Program-made: the position numbers and the translations under genes
Assembly: GCA_949318235.1 (NCBI GenBank)
Contig: OX439133.1
Location: 4,284,490 to 4,348,489, forward strand
DNA: 64,000 nt
Direction of reading: 5' to 3'
From: Ecdyonurus torrentis
Lineage: Eukaryota > Arthropoda > Insecta > Ephemeroptera > Heptageniidae
The notes under the pieces: generated by a model
Databases searched by the model: none
Seen by the model: the letters and a program-made list of their open reading frames with translations, nothing else
Told to the model about the DNA's origin: nothing
In this document: positions 16,591 through 29,334 of the stretch, in pieces
How the letters are laid out: the number at the start of each line of letters is the position of its first letter
Position numbering within the stretch: position 1 is the stretch's first letter

Positions 16591-18050
16591 CTGCAACTAA
16601 AATGACGTTCAACTGTTTAGTTATTGAAATGTAATTTGTATTTCTTAGAGCAAATCAAATTATTTTATCATGATCATATTTATTAGGGTTCTAATTTAAG
16701 GGTTGTATTCAGATGGCTTGCATCTCAAAATCTAAAAAGAAAACTTCGAAATTTTATGATGTCATTTGAAAGTTAACAGTAACAGCTACCTATGATAAAG
16801 ATATTAAGTTTTTGCAGGTAAGTGAGAAAATAATTATTAAAATTAACATGGGCTCTTATGGGACTAAAATTTCTAAACAAATTATAAATTAAAATCTAAC
16901 ATGGACACGCCTTACATTTTTACTTTTTGAAGACTTCTTATCCTTATGTATCAGATAAATCAGATTGCAAAATTTCACATTTTCCTTTCATACAACTTTA
17001 AGGGCCAATTCGTTTAATAGTAATAAGAGGACTCACTGGCAGTCCGAATAGATTTTATGTTAATGCGATTATATATAAAGAATTAAATTATATTTATAAA
17101 CATTTTTATTAAAATTATATAATAACTAAAAACAATTATATATACTAACAACTACATAAAAAAAAGTACTAAATACAATATAAATATTTTATTTAAAAAA
17201 CAAAACAAAACAAAAATTAAAAATATGATAAAAGTAAGTTTTTGCAGGTAAGTGAGCATATAAATATTTAAATTAACATGGGCTTTTATGGGACTAAAAG
17301 TTCAACACAAATCATAATTTAAAATCTAGCATGATAACCCCCCCCCCCCCCCTAAATGTTTACTTTTTGAAGATTTCTTATCCTACTGTATTAGTTTGCA
17401 GAATTTCAGATTTTTCTTTCAGTAAAACTTTTTAGTTAAACTCCGCACTCTGCTTCTATTAATAACAACTCAAAAACAAGATAACAGATGTATTGTTAAT
17501 TCCTTAATAATGATTACAGAACAGAATTAAATTAAATGTATAACTATTTTTATTAAAATAAAATTATAACTAAAAATAATTATATTTAATAACAATTAAA
17601 TAAAAACGTATTAAATACAATATAAATAAATTATTTGTAACACAATAAAAAAATATATGTATTTTAAGTTCACTTTTTAAAAAAGTTAAGTAAGTATAAT
17701 TAAGGTAGCTGGAAATTACTGTAGTATGTGACTTAAAAGTTGTAAAGAAAGAAAAATCTAAAACTTTGCTCTATTGTACATATTATTTAACAACAGCTTT
17801 CAGGCTGTTTTTAATCGATTTCGATCACTTCCGTTTCAACGTACTGCGCATGCGTAGTAAGTAAAAACGGAAGTTACCAAAATTGCCCGATCCAGTCCCC
17901 AACTTTTTTAAAAATCATTTCAGAGTCGTAAATTTTAACCACGTTATCGTTCGGCTCTCAGAATGACGAAAATATGTCTCTATTGTCAAAAATATTTTCT
18001 TGATTTTGCTGACCTAAATGCATGCTCAAAATAGCTTTGCAAATTATGTA
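16590..18050 (+). repeat. Family D long repeat, copy 1
   Basis: A long AT-rich unit found about seven times in the window. Landmarks in order: TAAAATGACGTTCAACTG, TTCAGATGGCTTG, AACAGTAACAGCTACCTATG, ACATGGGCTCTTATGGGAC, AACGTATTAAATACAATA, GGTAGCTGGAAATTA, then the CACTTCCGTTTC hairpin (17819-17878) and GCATGCTCAAAATAGC. This copy holds an internal partial duplicate near 16790-17290 and a C-run at 17338. No ORF is seen. Confidence 0.65.
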
Positions 18051-18224
18051 AATTCAGGGGCGTTTTCTGGTTTGATAATTGTATCTTTATTTCAATTTTT
18101 TTTTATTAAATTATCCGGTAAAGTCTACCTATAAGTTCCTTTATCAATATAACATTTTTCAAGACACCAATTTCTATATATTTTATGAAATTCAAATTAT
18201 TTACATATATTTAATTCATATATA

Positions 18225-18525
18225 CCAACTTCATATGCATGCACATGACGCCATATTTAATGCGCATGGAGGCCATACTGGAGTAGTGAATAACATTGCT
18301 CAGCATAGGACCAACTTCGTTTAAGCCAATTTTCTTTGGGAAATCGTTTCAATTTTTTGTTATTGTTATTTTTTTCACATACTTGAGATACTAATTCAAA
18401 CTATTTACAGCATCAATGCTCTCAAAAATATTGCATAGTGGTTTTAAACTGGCAAAATGATTTTTTTCCCTATGTTATTGAGTTATCCAACATGGTGGCG
18501 ACTTTAACATGAATGCATAGACCCC
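18225..18525 (+). mobile_element. MITE family A, copy
   Basis: From GCATGCACATGACGCCAT through GGAGTAGTGAATAACATTGC to ACATGAATGCATAGACCCCT. Core and both ends are recognisable; the 5' TIR is eroded. Confidence 0.7.
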
Positions 18526-18911
18526 TATTTTTTTTTAAATACTAGAAATGACTATAAAAAAAAATAACTATAATAATTTAAAAATAATTTCAGCTGTTAT
18601 TAATTACTCAAGAAGAGCATCGAAAAGCATTCAGAATGACGTCATGCGTACACATTCTATATTAGCTCTTGTAAATTTTAACCTTAATTTTCTCACTCAA
18701 TATTAAAATTTCATTCTTCAATCCAAGATATTTGGCTTCGGTGTTATTTATACACTATTTTAATTTAATTTTAATTTAATTATTTAAAAAATAACTTTTT
18801 TAAAAATATATATTGTATTATTTATTTTAATAATAATCAAATATCAGTACTATTATTTTTTAACAATTTATTTTTATGATTTCCATTTTATAATAAAAAA
18901 ATTGCAAAAGT

Positions 18912-19191
18912 ATAGGTTGAATAAGAAAGTAAACAAAATCACAGCCCAACAATACTAACAGATTGCTGACAGACAACTTGGTGTTCCTGTATACATTGAA
19001 CATGCTTTCTTATTATTTTCAGTAAAAATTTCAGCTCTGAAAAATAATTCTAACTCAAGTTATAGCTGCTTCATTGTCCTATTAGAAAGCATGTTAAATG
19101 TAGACAGGAACACAAAGCCGTCTGCTAGCACTTTGTTAGTATTGTTGGGCTGTGAGTTTGTTTATTTTCTTACTAAACCTACTTATGCAAG
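18912..19191. mobile_element. Hairpin MITE, family J
   Basis: Arms of about 100 bp are inverted copies. The left TAGGTTGAATAAGAAAGTAA and CACAGCCCAACAATACTAAC mirror the right GTTAGTATTGTTGGGCTGTG and TTTTCTTACTAAACCTA. AGAAAGCATG/CATGCTTTCT pairs near the loop. I saw only one copy in the window. Confidence 0.65.
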
Positions 19192-19311
19192 TCTTCTATT
19201 AACAAAAATATCAAAATAATAAATAAACAATAACAAATAAATAATATAATTCAACTTTTACTGAAAGTGATTATGACTGAAATTAAAATACTCAAGTGAC
19301 AAGTATTGTTT

Positions 19312-19607
19312 CATTCATAAAAATAGACGCCATATGTGAGCACTAGATAGCAAGGGCAGATATGAGAAAATGACTCATTTTGTCATTTTAAAAATACTTT
19401 GCAATATATTTGACAGCATTGATGTTATTATTTAATATAGGTTTAATTTGGTTTTCAAGTCTGTGAATAAAAAAAATAAAAAAATCAATTTTCAAAAGTA
19501 AATAAATAAACCACGTTTGTCCTATGCTGAGTAATGTTATTCAATGCTTCAAAATGGCGTCAAAGTGCAATTTCTAAGTTATTATCATACACACAACCTA
19601 TAGGATG
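19312..19607 (-). mobile_element. MITE family A, reverse copy of a head-to-head pair
   Basis: From CATTCATAAAAATAGACG to ATACACACAACCTATAGG. The forward copy at 19641 starts about 35 bp away, so their GACGTCAT-side ends face each other. The same pair, in the same order, recurs at 24590-25249. Confidence 0.65.
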
Positions 19608-19640
19608 TATCATTATTTGTTATAATGTCATGTATAGCAA

Positions 19641-19942
19641 GGGTGTATGCGGATGACGTCATATTTAATGCAATTGGAGACCATACTGGAGTAGTGAATA
19701 ACATTGCTGAGCATAGGACAAACATCGTTTTAGGCAATTTTCTTTGAGAATCGATTAACTTTTTTGTTATTGCTATTTTTCTCACATACTTCAGATACTA
19801 ATTAACATATTTACAAATCAATGCTCTCAAAAATGTTACATAGTGTTTTTAAACTGGCAAAATGACTTATTTTCTTATGCCATCTATGTTATTCAGTTAT
19901 CCAACATGGCGTTGACTTTAACATGAATGCATACACCCTATA
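19641..19942 (+). mobile_element. MITE family A, forward copy
   Basis: GGGTGTATGCGGATGACGTC at the left and GAATGCATACACCCTA at the right form inverted ends. The downstream flank is the TACGCAGATTAG start of family D. Confidence 0.75.
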
Positions 19943-20737
19943 TACGCAGATTAGATTTGCTATATGTATTTTAAAACCAGTGGTAACAAAATAATCTAAT
20001 GATTTGTAAATAAGAAGTCTGTTTAAACCGTGTTTTCAACAACTAAAATGACGTTCAACTGTTTAGTTATTGAAATGTAATTCGTATTTCTTAGAGCAAA
20101 TCTACATATTTTATCATAATCATATTTATTTGTGTTTTAATATAAGGGTTGTATTCAGATGGCTTGTATCTCAAAATCTAAAAAGAAAACTTGGAATCTT
20201 TATGATGTCATTTGAAAGTTAACAGTAACAGCTACCTATCATAAAGATGTTAAGTTTTTGCAGATAAGTGATAAAATATAGTTAATGAAATTCACATGGG
20301 CTCTTATGGGACTAAAATTTCAAAAATATCTTAATTTAAAATCTAGCATGGTAACACACAATTTTTTTTTTTTTTTTTTAATTTTTGAAGATTTCTTATA
20401 CTGATGTATCAGTTTGCAAATTTTTCAGATTTTTTTCTGCCATTACAAATTTTATTCACTTGCCTTTGTTAATGATTTTCGATTATGTTAATAAATAGGT
20501 TTTAAAGCGACTGCAGCATTTAAAGTTAATTCAGTTAAAAGTTGTCAGGAATTAAATTAAATTTAAAAATATATTTATTAAAATAACATTATTCTATAGT
20601 TAAAAATAATTATATTTAATAACAACTAAATAATAAACGTATTAAATACAATATAAATAAACTATATTTAAAATATTTATAACTAAAACCATGTAATTTA
20701 AGTTTACTTTTTAAAAAGGTTTAAAAAATATAATCAA
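19943..20737 (+). repeat. Family D, copy 2 (interrupted by family E)
   Basis: Carries the ordered D landmarks up to the TATAATCAA site, where family E is inserted. The D hairpin and 3' part are absent downstream. Confidence 0.6.
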
Positions 20738-21069
20738 GGGAGTAGGGTACCAACGTCGGCCATTAGACTCAAACTTTTCTCGTCAAAAAAGTCTGAAAGT
20801 TTGCACAAAGATACTTCAGCTTGAGACAATTTCAAATATATAAAAATTTGGAGGGTTCACAAAGCAAATTAATTTTATATAATTTTTTAAAATTTTAAGC
20901 CCATAAGTCCCAATGTTAATTTCAATAATTTTCTTCTTTTTTTCGGGACACTCAAACATCATGAAATTTTTATCACGGCTATAGGTGTGACCCTTAGCTA
21001 CACAATGACACCAAATTTAGACCCAAAACACTTCTAGTTTTTGAGGTATAAGGTTGGTTCTCTACTCCC
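20738..21069 (+). mobile_element. MITE family E, copy 1
   Basis: Starts GGGAGTAGGGTACCAACG and ends GGTTCTCTACTCCC. The interior has ATTAGACTCAAACTTTTCTC, ATCATGAAATTTTTATCACG and AAATTTAGACCCAAAACAC. It sits at the same point of family D as the copy at 29335, so insertion preceded amplification of the D unit. Confidence 0.7.
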
Positions 21070-21215
21070 CTAACATGTTAACAGTATCAATGCTCTTAAT
21101 AATATTGTGAAGTATTTTTAAACTGGCAAAATGAGTCATTTTTCTATACTGGCCCATGTTATTTAGCGCTCACTTATGACGTCGACTTTAACATGAATGA
21201 AAACACCCTTCAGCA
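21070..21215 (+). mobile_element. MITE family B, 3' fragment
   Basis: ATGTTAACAGTATCAATGC through TTTAACATGAATGAAAACAC. The same fragment follows a family E copy at 40381-40515. Confidence 0.6.
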
Positions 21216-21332
21216 TTGTTATGAAAGGTAAGATTATTGTAAATAAAATTTATTAATTTAGATTATTTAAATTTATTTATTTATATAATTTTATTGATTG
21301 TAAAAAATGACTAGACCAAGCATGTATCAAAT

Positions 21333-21641
21333 TTAAAGGCATAGAACACCTTGAACAAAAACATGTCTAATACCCTAACATATTTACTTAAATATCAACG
21401 TTGATTTAGCCAGAGTCATTGATTTCTAATTTATTTTCCATTCACAAAATGATATCTGCAGTTTTATGACGTCACAGCTCACTCGGAAACAAGCAAGCTG
21501 TGACGTCATAAAACCGCATCTGCCATTTCATGAATGTAAAATAAATTAGAAATCAATGACTTTGGCCAAATCAACGTTTATATTCAGGTATGTTGGAAGA
21601 TATCAGTCATTTTTTTTTGCTCAACTGTTCTATGCCTTTAA
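21333..21641 (+). mobile_element. MITE family F, copy 2
   Basis: TTAA at both ends (21333, 21638). The left end AGGCATAGAACACC mirrors the right GTTCTATGCCT, and the two halves pair along nearly their whole length. Each half has a GTGACGTCA/TGACGTCAC site. Confidence 0.8.
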
Positions 21642-22023
21642 TGTTACTATAAACTGAATGGCTTTATAAGCTTTATTTGCTATAAAAATATTTATTTTTT
21701 TTAATGATTGCTTTTATATTGTTTTAAATTAGTATTTTATAATTATATTGAATTTAATATTAGAAAATATATATTTAATATATAAATTTAACGTAATAAA
21801 TATTAAGTAATAATAAAACGAATTAATATTTGCGTATTATGTTTTTATATTTAATAAAAAATTTAAACTTTTTTTTAAAATTTTATTGACCAAAGCTAAA
21901 TTTTAATTGCAAAAGCAAACTTTTTCTACTTTGTTTCTCATCAAATTACGTAATATTGGCAAGTATTCGTATGGTCTTTATCATCATCATATAGAGTTCT
22001 TGGTGATATTAAATTATTAACTT

Positions 22024-22374
22024 TTAAAGGAATAGACCAGAGAAAAATGAAAGTATTTATATCACAAAACACTTGATGGGACTTACATAAATATTATAAA
22101 TAACTTTGCTTTGTCTCAAAACCCAACTGTAGCTCCGTAGCAGTGATCAGAAAATTTCGATTTATGCTACCCATACAAATTTTTTACTACTTTTTGCATG
22201 TTTCTGACAATAGAAACAAGAATAGTCACGCAAAATGCATACTTTACAGTATTTTCACGCTCTCTTGTGGGGCTACATTAACATTCTGATAAAAATTGTC
22301 ATCAGTTTTGAATATCACGTACCTTTTTTATTTATTAAAAAGCACATGTTGCTTTATGTGGTCTATGCCTTTAA
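22024..22374 (+). mobile_element. MITE family C, copy
   Basis: TTAA flanks with ends AGGAATAGACCAGAG and GTGGTCTATGCCT. Complete, non-coding. The GACGTC core has mutated (TTTCTGACAATAG). Confidence 0.8.
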
Positions 22375-22744
22375 ACCTACATTAAAAAGTTTAAAATAAT
22401 TATGGGATTCATGGGTGATCCAAATAATTTCTTGAATATACTTATTCCGTTTTTCAAAGAACACTCAACCGTTATTATCAAATTACGTTATTTAGTTTAT
22501 CAATGTTTATGATATTCATTGTTTAGAGTTTCTACTGTTTTATCAACTAAAAGACTACATTATTGTTAATTTCTTACATGTATATTACCTTTGTGAGACA
22601 TTATTTATGAAATTTTAATGTATTTAAATAATTAAAAAATATAAAAATTTTACCTATTTTTATTTATAACTATATTATTATCTAAATTTTTTTAATTACA
22701 ATAAATGACAAAAAAAGACAACAATATTTTTAATTTAAAAATAA

Positions 22745-23456
22745 TTTCAGCATTAAATAATATGGAACAGTATAGGAAAATAGCACATTTTGCCAGTTTG
22801 AAAATACTTTGCAATATTTTTGAGAGTATTGCTGTTGTTAACAAGTTGACTTAGTGTTTCAAGTACGTAAGAAAAATAATAATGATAATGACTAAAAAAT
22901 AGCTAATTTTCCAAAAGAAATAGCCAAAAACTACGTTGGTCCTATGCTGAGCAATGTTATTCATTGCTCAAGAAGAGCATCGAAAAGTACTCAGAAAGAC
23001 GCCATGCGTACACTTAAGTCCCTCGTAAATGTAACATCAAAGGCGATGCCGCTTTTAAGGGAAAAGGGTAGAAATGCGTAGTCAGGTAAGAGCAGCGTTG
23101 CCACCTGCTCTTTTCTTGCTTTTGCTAAGTGAGAAAGTGGTTGACATCTCACTTCATTATTTTTACTCTTCTTTGTATTCGCGAGCATTACAACAACATA
23201 ACAAATCTAAATAACTTAAGTGAAAAAAGCTTTTAAGACACAATAGCAAAATATTTCTTGTCTTTTACAAATAATATGCAGGTTTTGTTATCTGAAATGA
23301 GATGTCAATCACTTTCTCACTTAGCTAAAGCAAGAAAAGAGCAGGTGGCAACGCTGCTCTTACCTGACTACGCATTTCTACCCTTTTCCCTTAAAAAGCA
23401 GCATCGTCTTTGATGTTACATTTACGAGGGACTTAAGTGTACATACCCTATATTAG
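22745..23456 (-). mobile_element. MITE family B, reverse copy split by a hairpin insertion
   Basis: B sequence runs from about 22745 to AGACGCCATGCGTACAC near 23013 and resumes as GTACATACCCTATA after the hairpin. Confidence 0.6.
23009..23444. mobile_element. 436-bp hairpin element with about 150-bp arms
   Basis: The left arm (about 23009-23153) and right arm (about 23290-23444) are near-perfect inverted copies. They include ACTTAAGTCCCTCGTAAATG, AGTCAGGTAAGAGCAGCGTT and AAAGCAAGAAAAGAGCAGGT. The spacer is about 135 bp. The G+C content of the arms is higher than their surroundings. The 65-codon frame through the left arm is a shadow. Confidence 0.8.
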
Positions 23457-23515
23457 ACATTTTGAATTTGAATCATTGGTTGTTAATTTGTCATGATGTG
23501 TATGGTATTAGGACC

Positions 23516-24128
23516 AGTTATCGGCAGCTTCAGTTTCAGTTTCTTTATTGATCATAATACCAATTGGTACATATTGATTACAAAAATAGTTACACAGAAA
23601 TACAATGTATTTCATAAAAGTTTCAGTCATCATAAATATAATAAGCAATATATTATTCTTAAATATTAAATTAAATTTAAATTATATCTAGCTAACATAT
23701 TTTGATAATTAGTAAAACATTTTCACATTAAAATATAGTCATGCGTTAATTTTTCATTTATTTGTATTATCAGATATTTAATTATTATATCAATATTTTT
23801 TACGTACATCAAGTTAGCCGACACACCCCAGCCGAATCAAATGAAACTTTACAAATATTTAGAACTATTAGAGATTTAATTAGGGTTAAATTTTTTTAAA
23901 TATATTACAGAGAGGTTGAAATTCCTATAGTATTGTAGAGAAAAAGCAGCCAAATCAACACTGCCGCAGTTATCACCTCCCCTATGTATCTCGTCCCCCT
24001 CTAGTGATTAAATAGTTTGTAAGCAGTGATATGGCAAGTAGACGAAATTCTAAGATGGTTGGTTCTAGTTAGAATCTCGTAATCTTATTACTATCGCCGT
24101 ACGCCGTAACAAGAGCCTGCCGATAACT
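23516..24128. mobile_element. Element bounded by AGTTATCGGCAG inverted repeats, holding a LINE-like tail
   Basis: AGTTATCGGCAG at 23516-23527 is perfectly inverted at 24117-24128. Just inside the left end, on the minus strand, is ATCAATAAAGAAACTGAAAC, matching the 36150-36213 sequence. This resembles a non-LTR retrotransposon 3' end with a short tandem tail. No target duplication was found. Confidence 0.5.
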
Positions 24129-24589
24129 AATTTAATCATCTAGTACAATCTAGTACAGTACTATATTAGTAAGAAAGTTCTCGAAAGGTTTTCTAACATT
24201 CAATTGTTGGAACGTTGGAACCCAACTTCACAATTCCAAAGATTTATTATATTCATAAATAATTTTATTAAAATAATATAAAATAATAAATAATATATTT
24301 TAATAATAAACAAATATAAGTTATTTACAAATTATAAGTTCCATAATTTATAAACAAATTTTTTTAATAATAAAAACCGTTTGTAAATAAAAGTGTTCTC
24401 TGCTCATAAAATAAGGATCAACTTTGGTTATTCAAACAGAATGCGCAATTTTTGGTGCAAGAGTACAGAGTTTACGACCTACACTATTATAAACAAAAAA
24501 TTAATATGAATAATAATAAAAAATATTATATTCTACTTTTATTAAAAGTGATTAAGATGACGTTAAATCAACTAGTGAAAAGTTTTGTT

Positions 24590-24905
24590 TCATTCATATT
24601 AATATAGACGTCATTATGTGAGTACTAAATAACATGGGCAGTTATGAGAAAATGACTCATTTTGTTAGTTAAAAAAATATTTGCAATATTGATAGCATTG
24701 ATATTGTTAATAATATGAATTAGGTTTCCAAGTATGTGAAAAAAAAAAAAAAAGAAAAAAAGAATAATAATAACCAAAAAAATTAATTCATTTTCAAAAG
24801 AAAATAAATAAACCACGTTTGTCCTATGCTGAGTAACGTTATTCAATGCTTCAAGATGGCGTCAAAGCACATTTCTAAATTTTTATCATACACACAACCT
24901 ATAGG
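24590..24905 (-). mobile_element. MITE family A, reverse copy of a head-to-head pair
   Basis: From TTCATTCATATTAATATAGACG to CACACAACCTATAGG, with CCTATGCTGAGTAACGTTAT. Paired with the forward copy at 24942. Confidence 0.65.
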
Positions 24906-24941
24906 ATGTATCATTATTTGTTATTTTGTCATGTATAGCAA

Positions 24942-25249
24942 GGGTGTATGCGGATGACGTCATATTTATTGCGCTTGGAGGCCATACTGGAGTAGTGTAT
25001 AACATTGCTCAGCATAAGACCAACTTTATTTAAGCCAATTTCTTTTGGGAAATCGTTTCATTTTTTGTTATTGTTATTTTTTTCACATACTTGAGATACT
25101 AATTCAACATATTTACAGCATCAATGCTCTCAAAAATATTGCATAATGTTTCTAAACTGGCAAAATGAGTTATTTTCCTATGTCACCAATGTTTTTCAGT
25201 TATCCAACATGGCGTTGACTTTAACATGAATGCATACACACACCCTATA
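24942..25249 (+). mobile_element. MITE family A, forward copy
   Basis: GGGTGTATGCGGATGACGTC to ACATGAATGCATACACAC. Followed directly by family D. Confidence 0.75.
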
Positions 25250-27060
25250 CGCAGATTAGCTTTGCTATATGTATTTTAAAACCGCCGTTAAAAAAATAAT
25301 CTTATGATTTGTAAATAAGAAGTCTGTTTAAACCTTGTTTTCTGCAACTAAAATGACGTTCAACTGTTTAGTTATTGAAATGTAATTTGTGTTTCTTAGA
25401 GCAAATCAAATTATTTTATTATCATCATATTTATTTGTGTTTTAACTTAAGGCTTGTACCTCAAAATCTAAAACAAAACTTCGAAACTTTATGATGACAT
25501 TTGAAAGTTAACAGTAACAGCTACCTATGATAAAGATGTTAAGTTTTTGCAGATGAGAGAGACAATAATTAATGAAATTAACATGAGCTCTTATGGCACT
25601 AATATTTTAAAACAAATCATAATTTAAAATCTAGCATGGTAATCCCCAAAAATTTTACTCTTTGAATATTTCTTATCCTAATGTATCAGTTTGCAATTTT
25701 TCAATATTTATTATTTATGATATATTATATTAGTTATTACTTATTAGTCAAATAATACTGTTGTACCTTGTACCTTTACTGCTTCTGTTCAAAAGAGAAC
25801 TCGCAAGTTAAATGAAAAGAAGGAAATTAAAAATTATCTCGATTCCAACAAAATTTGAAATTAAATTACATTTATACATAATTTTATTAAAATAATATTG
25901 CAATTAAAAAAATTATATTTATTAACAACTAAATAAAAACGTATTAAATACAATATATTTAAATAAATTTTTAAATATTAAAAAATATGTATTCTAAGTT
26001 TAATTTTTAAAAAAAATTTAGTAAATATATAATTAAAGTACCTGGAAATTATTTTAGAATTTGTCTTAAAAGTTAAAAATAATAAAAAATTTGAAATTTT
26101 TCTCTGTTGTAGTACATTATTTAACATCTGTTTGGAAGCTGTTTTTAATCAATTTCGATCACTTCCGTTTCAACGTACTGCACATGCGTAGTAAGTAGAA
26201 ACGGAAGTGACCAAAATCGCCTTCTTTCTGTCCCACACGTAAATTTTAACCACGTTTTAAAGCGGCTCGAAATGAAAAAAATATTTCTCTTTTGTCAAAA
26301 ATGTTTTCTTACTTTTGCAGACCCCGTACCATATATATCCATGCCCCGTACCCACTCCCCCCCCCCCCCCCCCCCCCCCCCGTTCCCACGCATGCTCAAC
26401 AAGTGGAAACAATGTGCCGGCATTTACCATGGTAATTACCGCCATGGACTTTATGTTAATGCCATGGCATTTATGAAAAAATGAACAATCTTCACTTGTG
26501 TTGAACTTAACTGAAAAATCCAATAATAAAATGCTATTAATTCAACAAAAGAAAGGCTATAATTTATTATTAATTAGTGCTTTTTAAGAATTACTAGTAT
26601 TATTTATATGTTTTAATTAATCAAGGAGGCGTGCGTGCGGCATAATAAAAGACTTGCAAATATTAAAGTTTTTATATTATTTTTTAAGAACAATTTAATT
26701 AATAAAATAATATGAAAATAACTTCTTTTAATAGTTAATTTTTATTTACAAAAAAATGAAACATGATGATTTATAATAATTATATGTAATATAGTGTATA
26801 CAGATTACATATAGCTACCTATGATAAAGATGCTAAGTTTTTGCAGGTCAATGAGAAAATATCTAATGAAATTAACATGGGTTCTTATAGCACTAAAATT
26901 TAAAAATAAATCACAATTTAAAATATAAAATGGTAACAGTCCAATTTTTTTTACATTTAGAAGATTTCGAATTACTATAAAATGAATCAGTTAAAACATG
27001 TCAGATTTTTCTTCCATTACAACTTTAAACTCCGCATCTATTAATTTAAGTTCCTTTTTT
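25250..27060 (+). repeat. Family D, copy 3 (long version)
   Basis: Complete series of D landmarks with the hairpin at about 26158-26212. It continues through a C-run (about 26357-26381), GTGCCGGCATTTACCATGG and AATCTTCACTTGTGTTG. The part from 26220 on matches 36215-37115 almost throughout. Confidence 0.65.
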
Positions 27061-27244
27061 AGTATTACTTTTTTTAAGACACCAATTTCTCTGAATTCTG
27101 AAATTCGAATTATTTACATATTTTAATCATATCTACCAACTTCAATTCTGCAATTCTGAGTTATTAAGTTAAGGGGCATGGTGGGCACTTTTAGAGGATA
27201 ATTATGCACTGAAATGTAATTCATAAAGGTAAATATTGACTTTT

Positions 27245-27545
27245 ATAGGGTGTGTGCGAATGACGTCATTCTGAATGCTTTTCGATGCTCTTCTTGAGCA
27301 ATGAATAACATTGCTCAGCATAGGATAAACGTAGGTTTTGACTATTTTCTTTGGAAAATTAGCTATTTTTTGGTCAATATTATTTTTCTTACATACTTGA
27401 GGTACTAATTCAACCTGTTAACAACATCAATGCTCTAAAAAATATTGCTGAGTATTTTTAAACTGGCAAAATGTGTCATTTTCCTATACTGGCCTATGTT
27501 ATTTAATACTCACTTATGGCGTCGACTTTAACATGAATGAAACCA
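27245..27545 (+). mobile_element. MITE family B, full copy
   Basis: ATAGGGTGTGTGCGAATGACG, then GATGCTCTTCTTGAGCAATG, CAGCATAGGATAAACG and the end ATGGCGTCGACTTTAACATG. It shares its terminal hexamers and core with family A but differs in the subterminal 60 bp. Confidence 0.7.
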
Positions 27546-27999
27546 CTCTACAGAATCTACTATTTATACTCTTTCTAAAAATGTGCTCAAAAGAGCTGAG
27601 ATCTTGACTAACTGGTAACTTTATTTTTTTTTAAATTTATTATTATTATATTATTACATTCTTCACGACACTAATGTCTACTTTTTATGATATCAAATTA
27701 TTTCCTCATTTACAACTTTTAACTTCAATTATAACTCTACAAAAAATATAGAATATTTCTAGACTTCATAAACTTTGAAGATTTAATTATATTTATAATT
27801 AATTTTATTCAAATAATATAATATTAAAATTATTATAACTAAATCAAAATTATTTAAATTATATTAAAATAATATTAATGTTAAATAAAGACTATTTTTT
27901 TTTATTAATTTATAGATAAAAATAAACATAATAAGTTATTGATAAAATAAAGTTATTTAAACTAATTTAATTAAAATTAGATAAAACTGACCAAAGAAA

Positions 28000-28262
28000 A
28001 GTTAAGTGTGGTAGCATTTATATAAAAGTTGACGTCATATATGTGAACCACTTATAAAATGGAATATATAGTGACACATTTTGCCTGTTTATTCAAACTT
28101 AACAATATTTGGTTGTATTTAGTATTAGTTTTCAATTGAATTAGGTTTTCATGTATGTAAAAAAATTATAGCAATGAAAATATTTCTCAATTTTTTTTAG
28201 GAAAAGAAAATTAAATCTTATTTTGAGAAATGTTATATAAATGCTCTAGTATGGCGTCGAAG
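28000..28262 (-). mobile_element. MITE family A/B variant, reverse copy
   Basis: GTGGTAGCATTTATATAAAAG through AAATGCTCTAGTATGGCGTC. The same variant recurs at 44715-44990. Abuts the forward copy at 28264. Confidence 0.55.
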
Positions 28263-28263
28263 T

Positions 28264-28570
28264 ATAGGGGTGTATGCGGATAACGTCATTTTTAATGCGC
28301 TTGGAGGCCATACTGGAGTAGTGAATAACATTGCTCAGCACAGGACAAACTCTATTTAAGCCAATTTTCTTTGGTAAATCGGTTAATTTTTTGTTATTGT
28401 TATTTTTCTCGCATACTTGAGATAATAATTCAACATATTTACAACATCAATGCTCTCACAAATATTGCATAGTGTTTTTAAATTGGCAAAATAAGTTATT
28501 TTCTTATGCCACCCATGTTATTGAGTTATCCAACATGGCGTTGACTTTAACATGAATGCATACACCCTAT
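28264..28570 (+). mobile_element. MITE family A, full copy
   Basis: TATAGGGGTGTATGCGG to AATGCATACACCCTAT. Followed by the ACGCAGATTAG start of D copy 4. Confidence 0.75.
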
Positions 28571-29334
28571 ACGCAGATTAGTTTTGCTATATGTATTTTA
28601 AAACCACCGTTAAAAAAATATAATGATTTGTAAATAAGAAGTCTGTTTAAACCTTGTTTTCTGCAACTAAAATGACGTTCAAATGTTTAGTTATTGAAAT
28701 GTAATTTGTATTTCTTAGAGCAAATCAAATTATTTTATAATAATCATATTTATTAGTGTTCTTATTTAAGGGTTGTATTCAGATGGCTTGTATCCCAAAA
28801 TCTAAAAAGAAAACTTGCAAACTTTATGATGACATTTGAAAGTTAACAGTAACAGCTACCTATGATAAAGATGTTAAGTTTTTACAGATAAGAGATTAAC
28901 ATGGGCTCTTATGTGACTGAAATTTCAATAACATCTTAATTTAAAATCTAGTTTGGTAACACCTTCAAAATTTTTCCTTTTTTTTTTTTTTTTTTTTTTT
29001 GTTTTTTGTTTTTGAATATTTTTTATCCTATTATAACAGTTTGCAAAATTTCAGACTTTATTCCATTACACAATTTCCGCTTCTTTAATAACTGAGCTCC
29101 CTTGTGATATTAATACAGATTTACTTCTAATCACATTCCGTTATTAGGAATTGAATTAAATTTATAAATATTTTTATTAAAATATTATAAAAGTTAAAAA
29201 TAATGATATTTAATAAAAACTAAATAAAAAACGTATTAAATACAATATAAATAAAATAAATTTAAAATAATTAAGAAGTAAAAAAAATATATTTTAAGCT
29301 CACTTTTTTTATAAAGTTTACTAAATATAATCAA
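28571..29334 (+). repeat. Family D, copy 4
   Basis: D landmarks from ACGCAGATTAG to ATATAATCAA, where family E is inserted. A T-rich run lies at 28979-29000. Confidence 0.6.

Noticed and set aside
22991..23188. 65-codon frame at 23.0-23.2 kb as a gene
   Set aside because: It lies in a hairpin arm and ends in family B sequence; transposon-derived.
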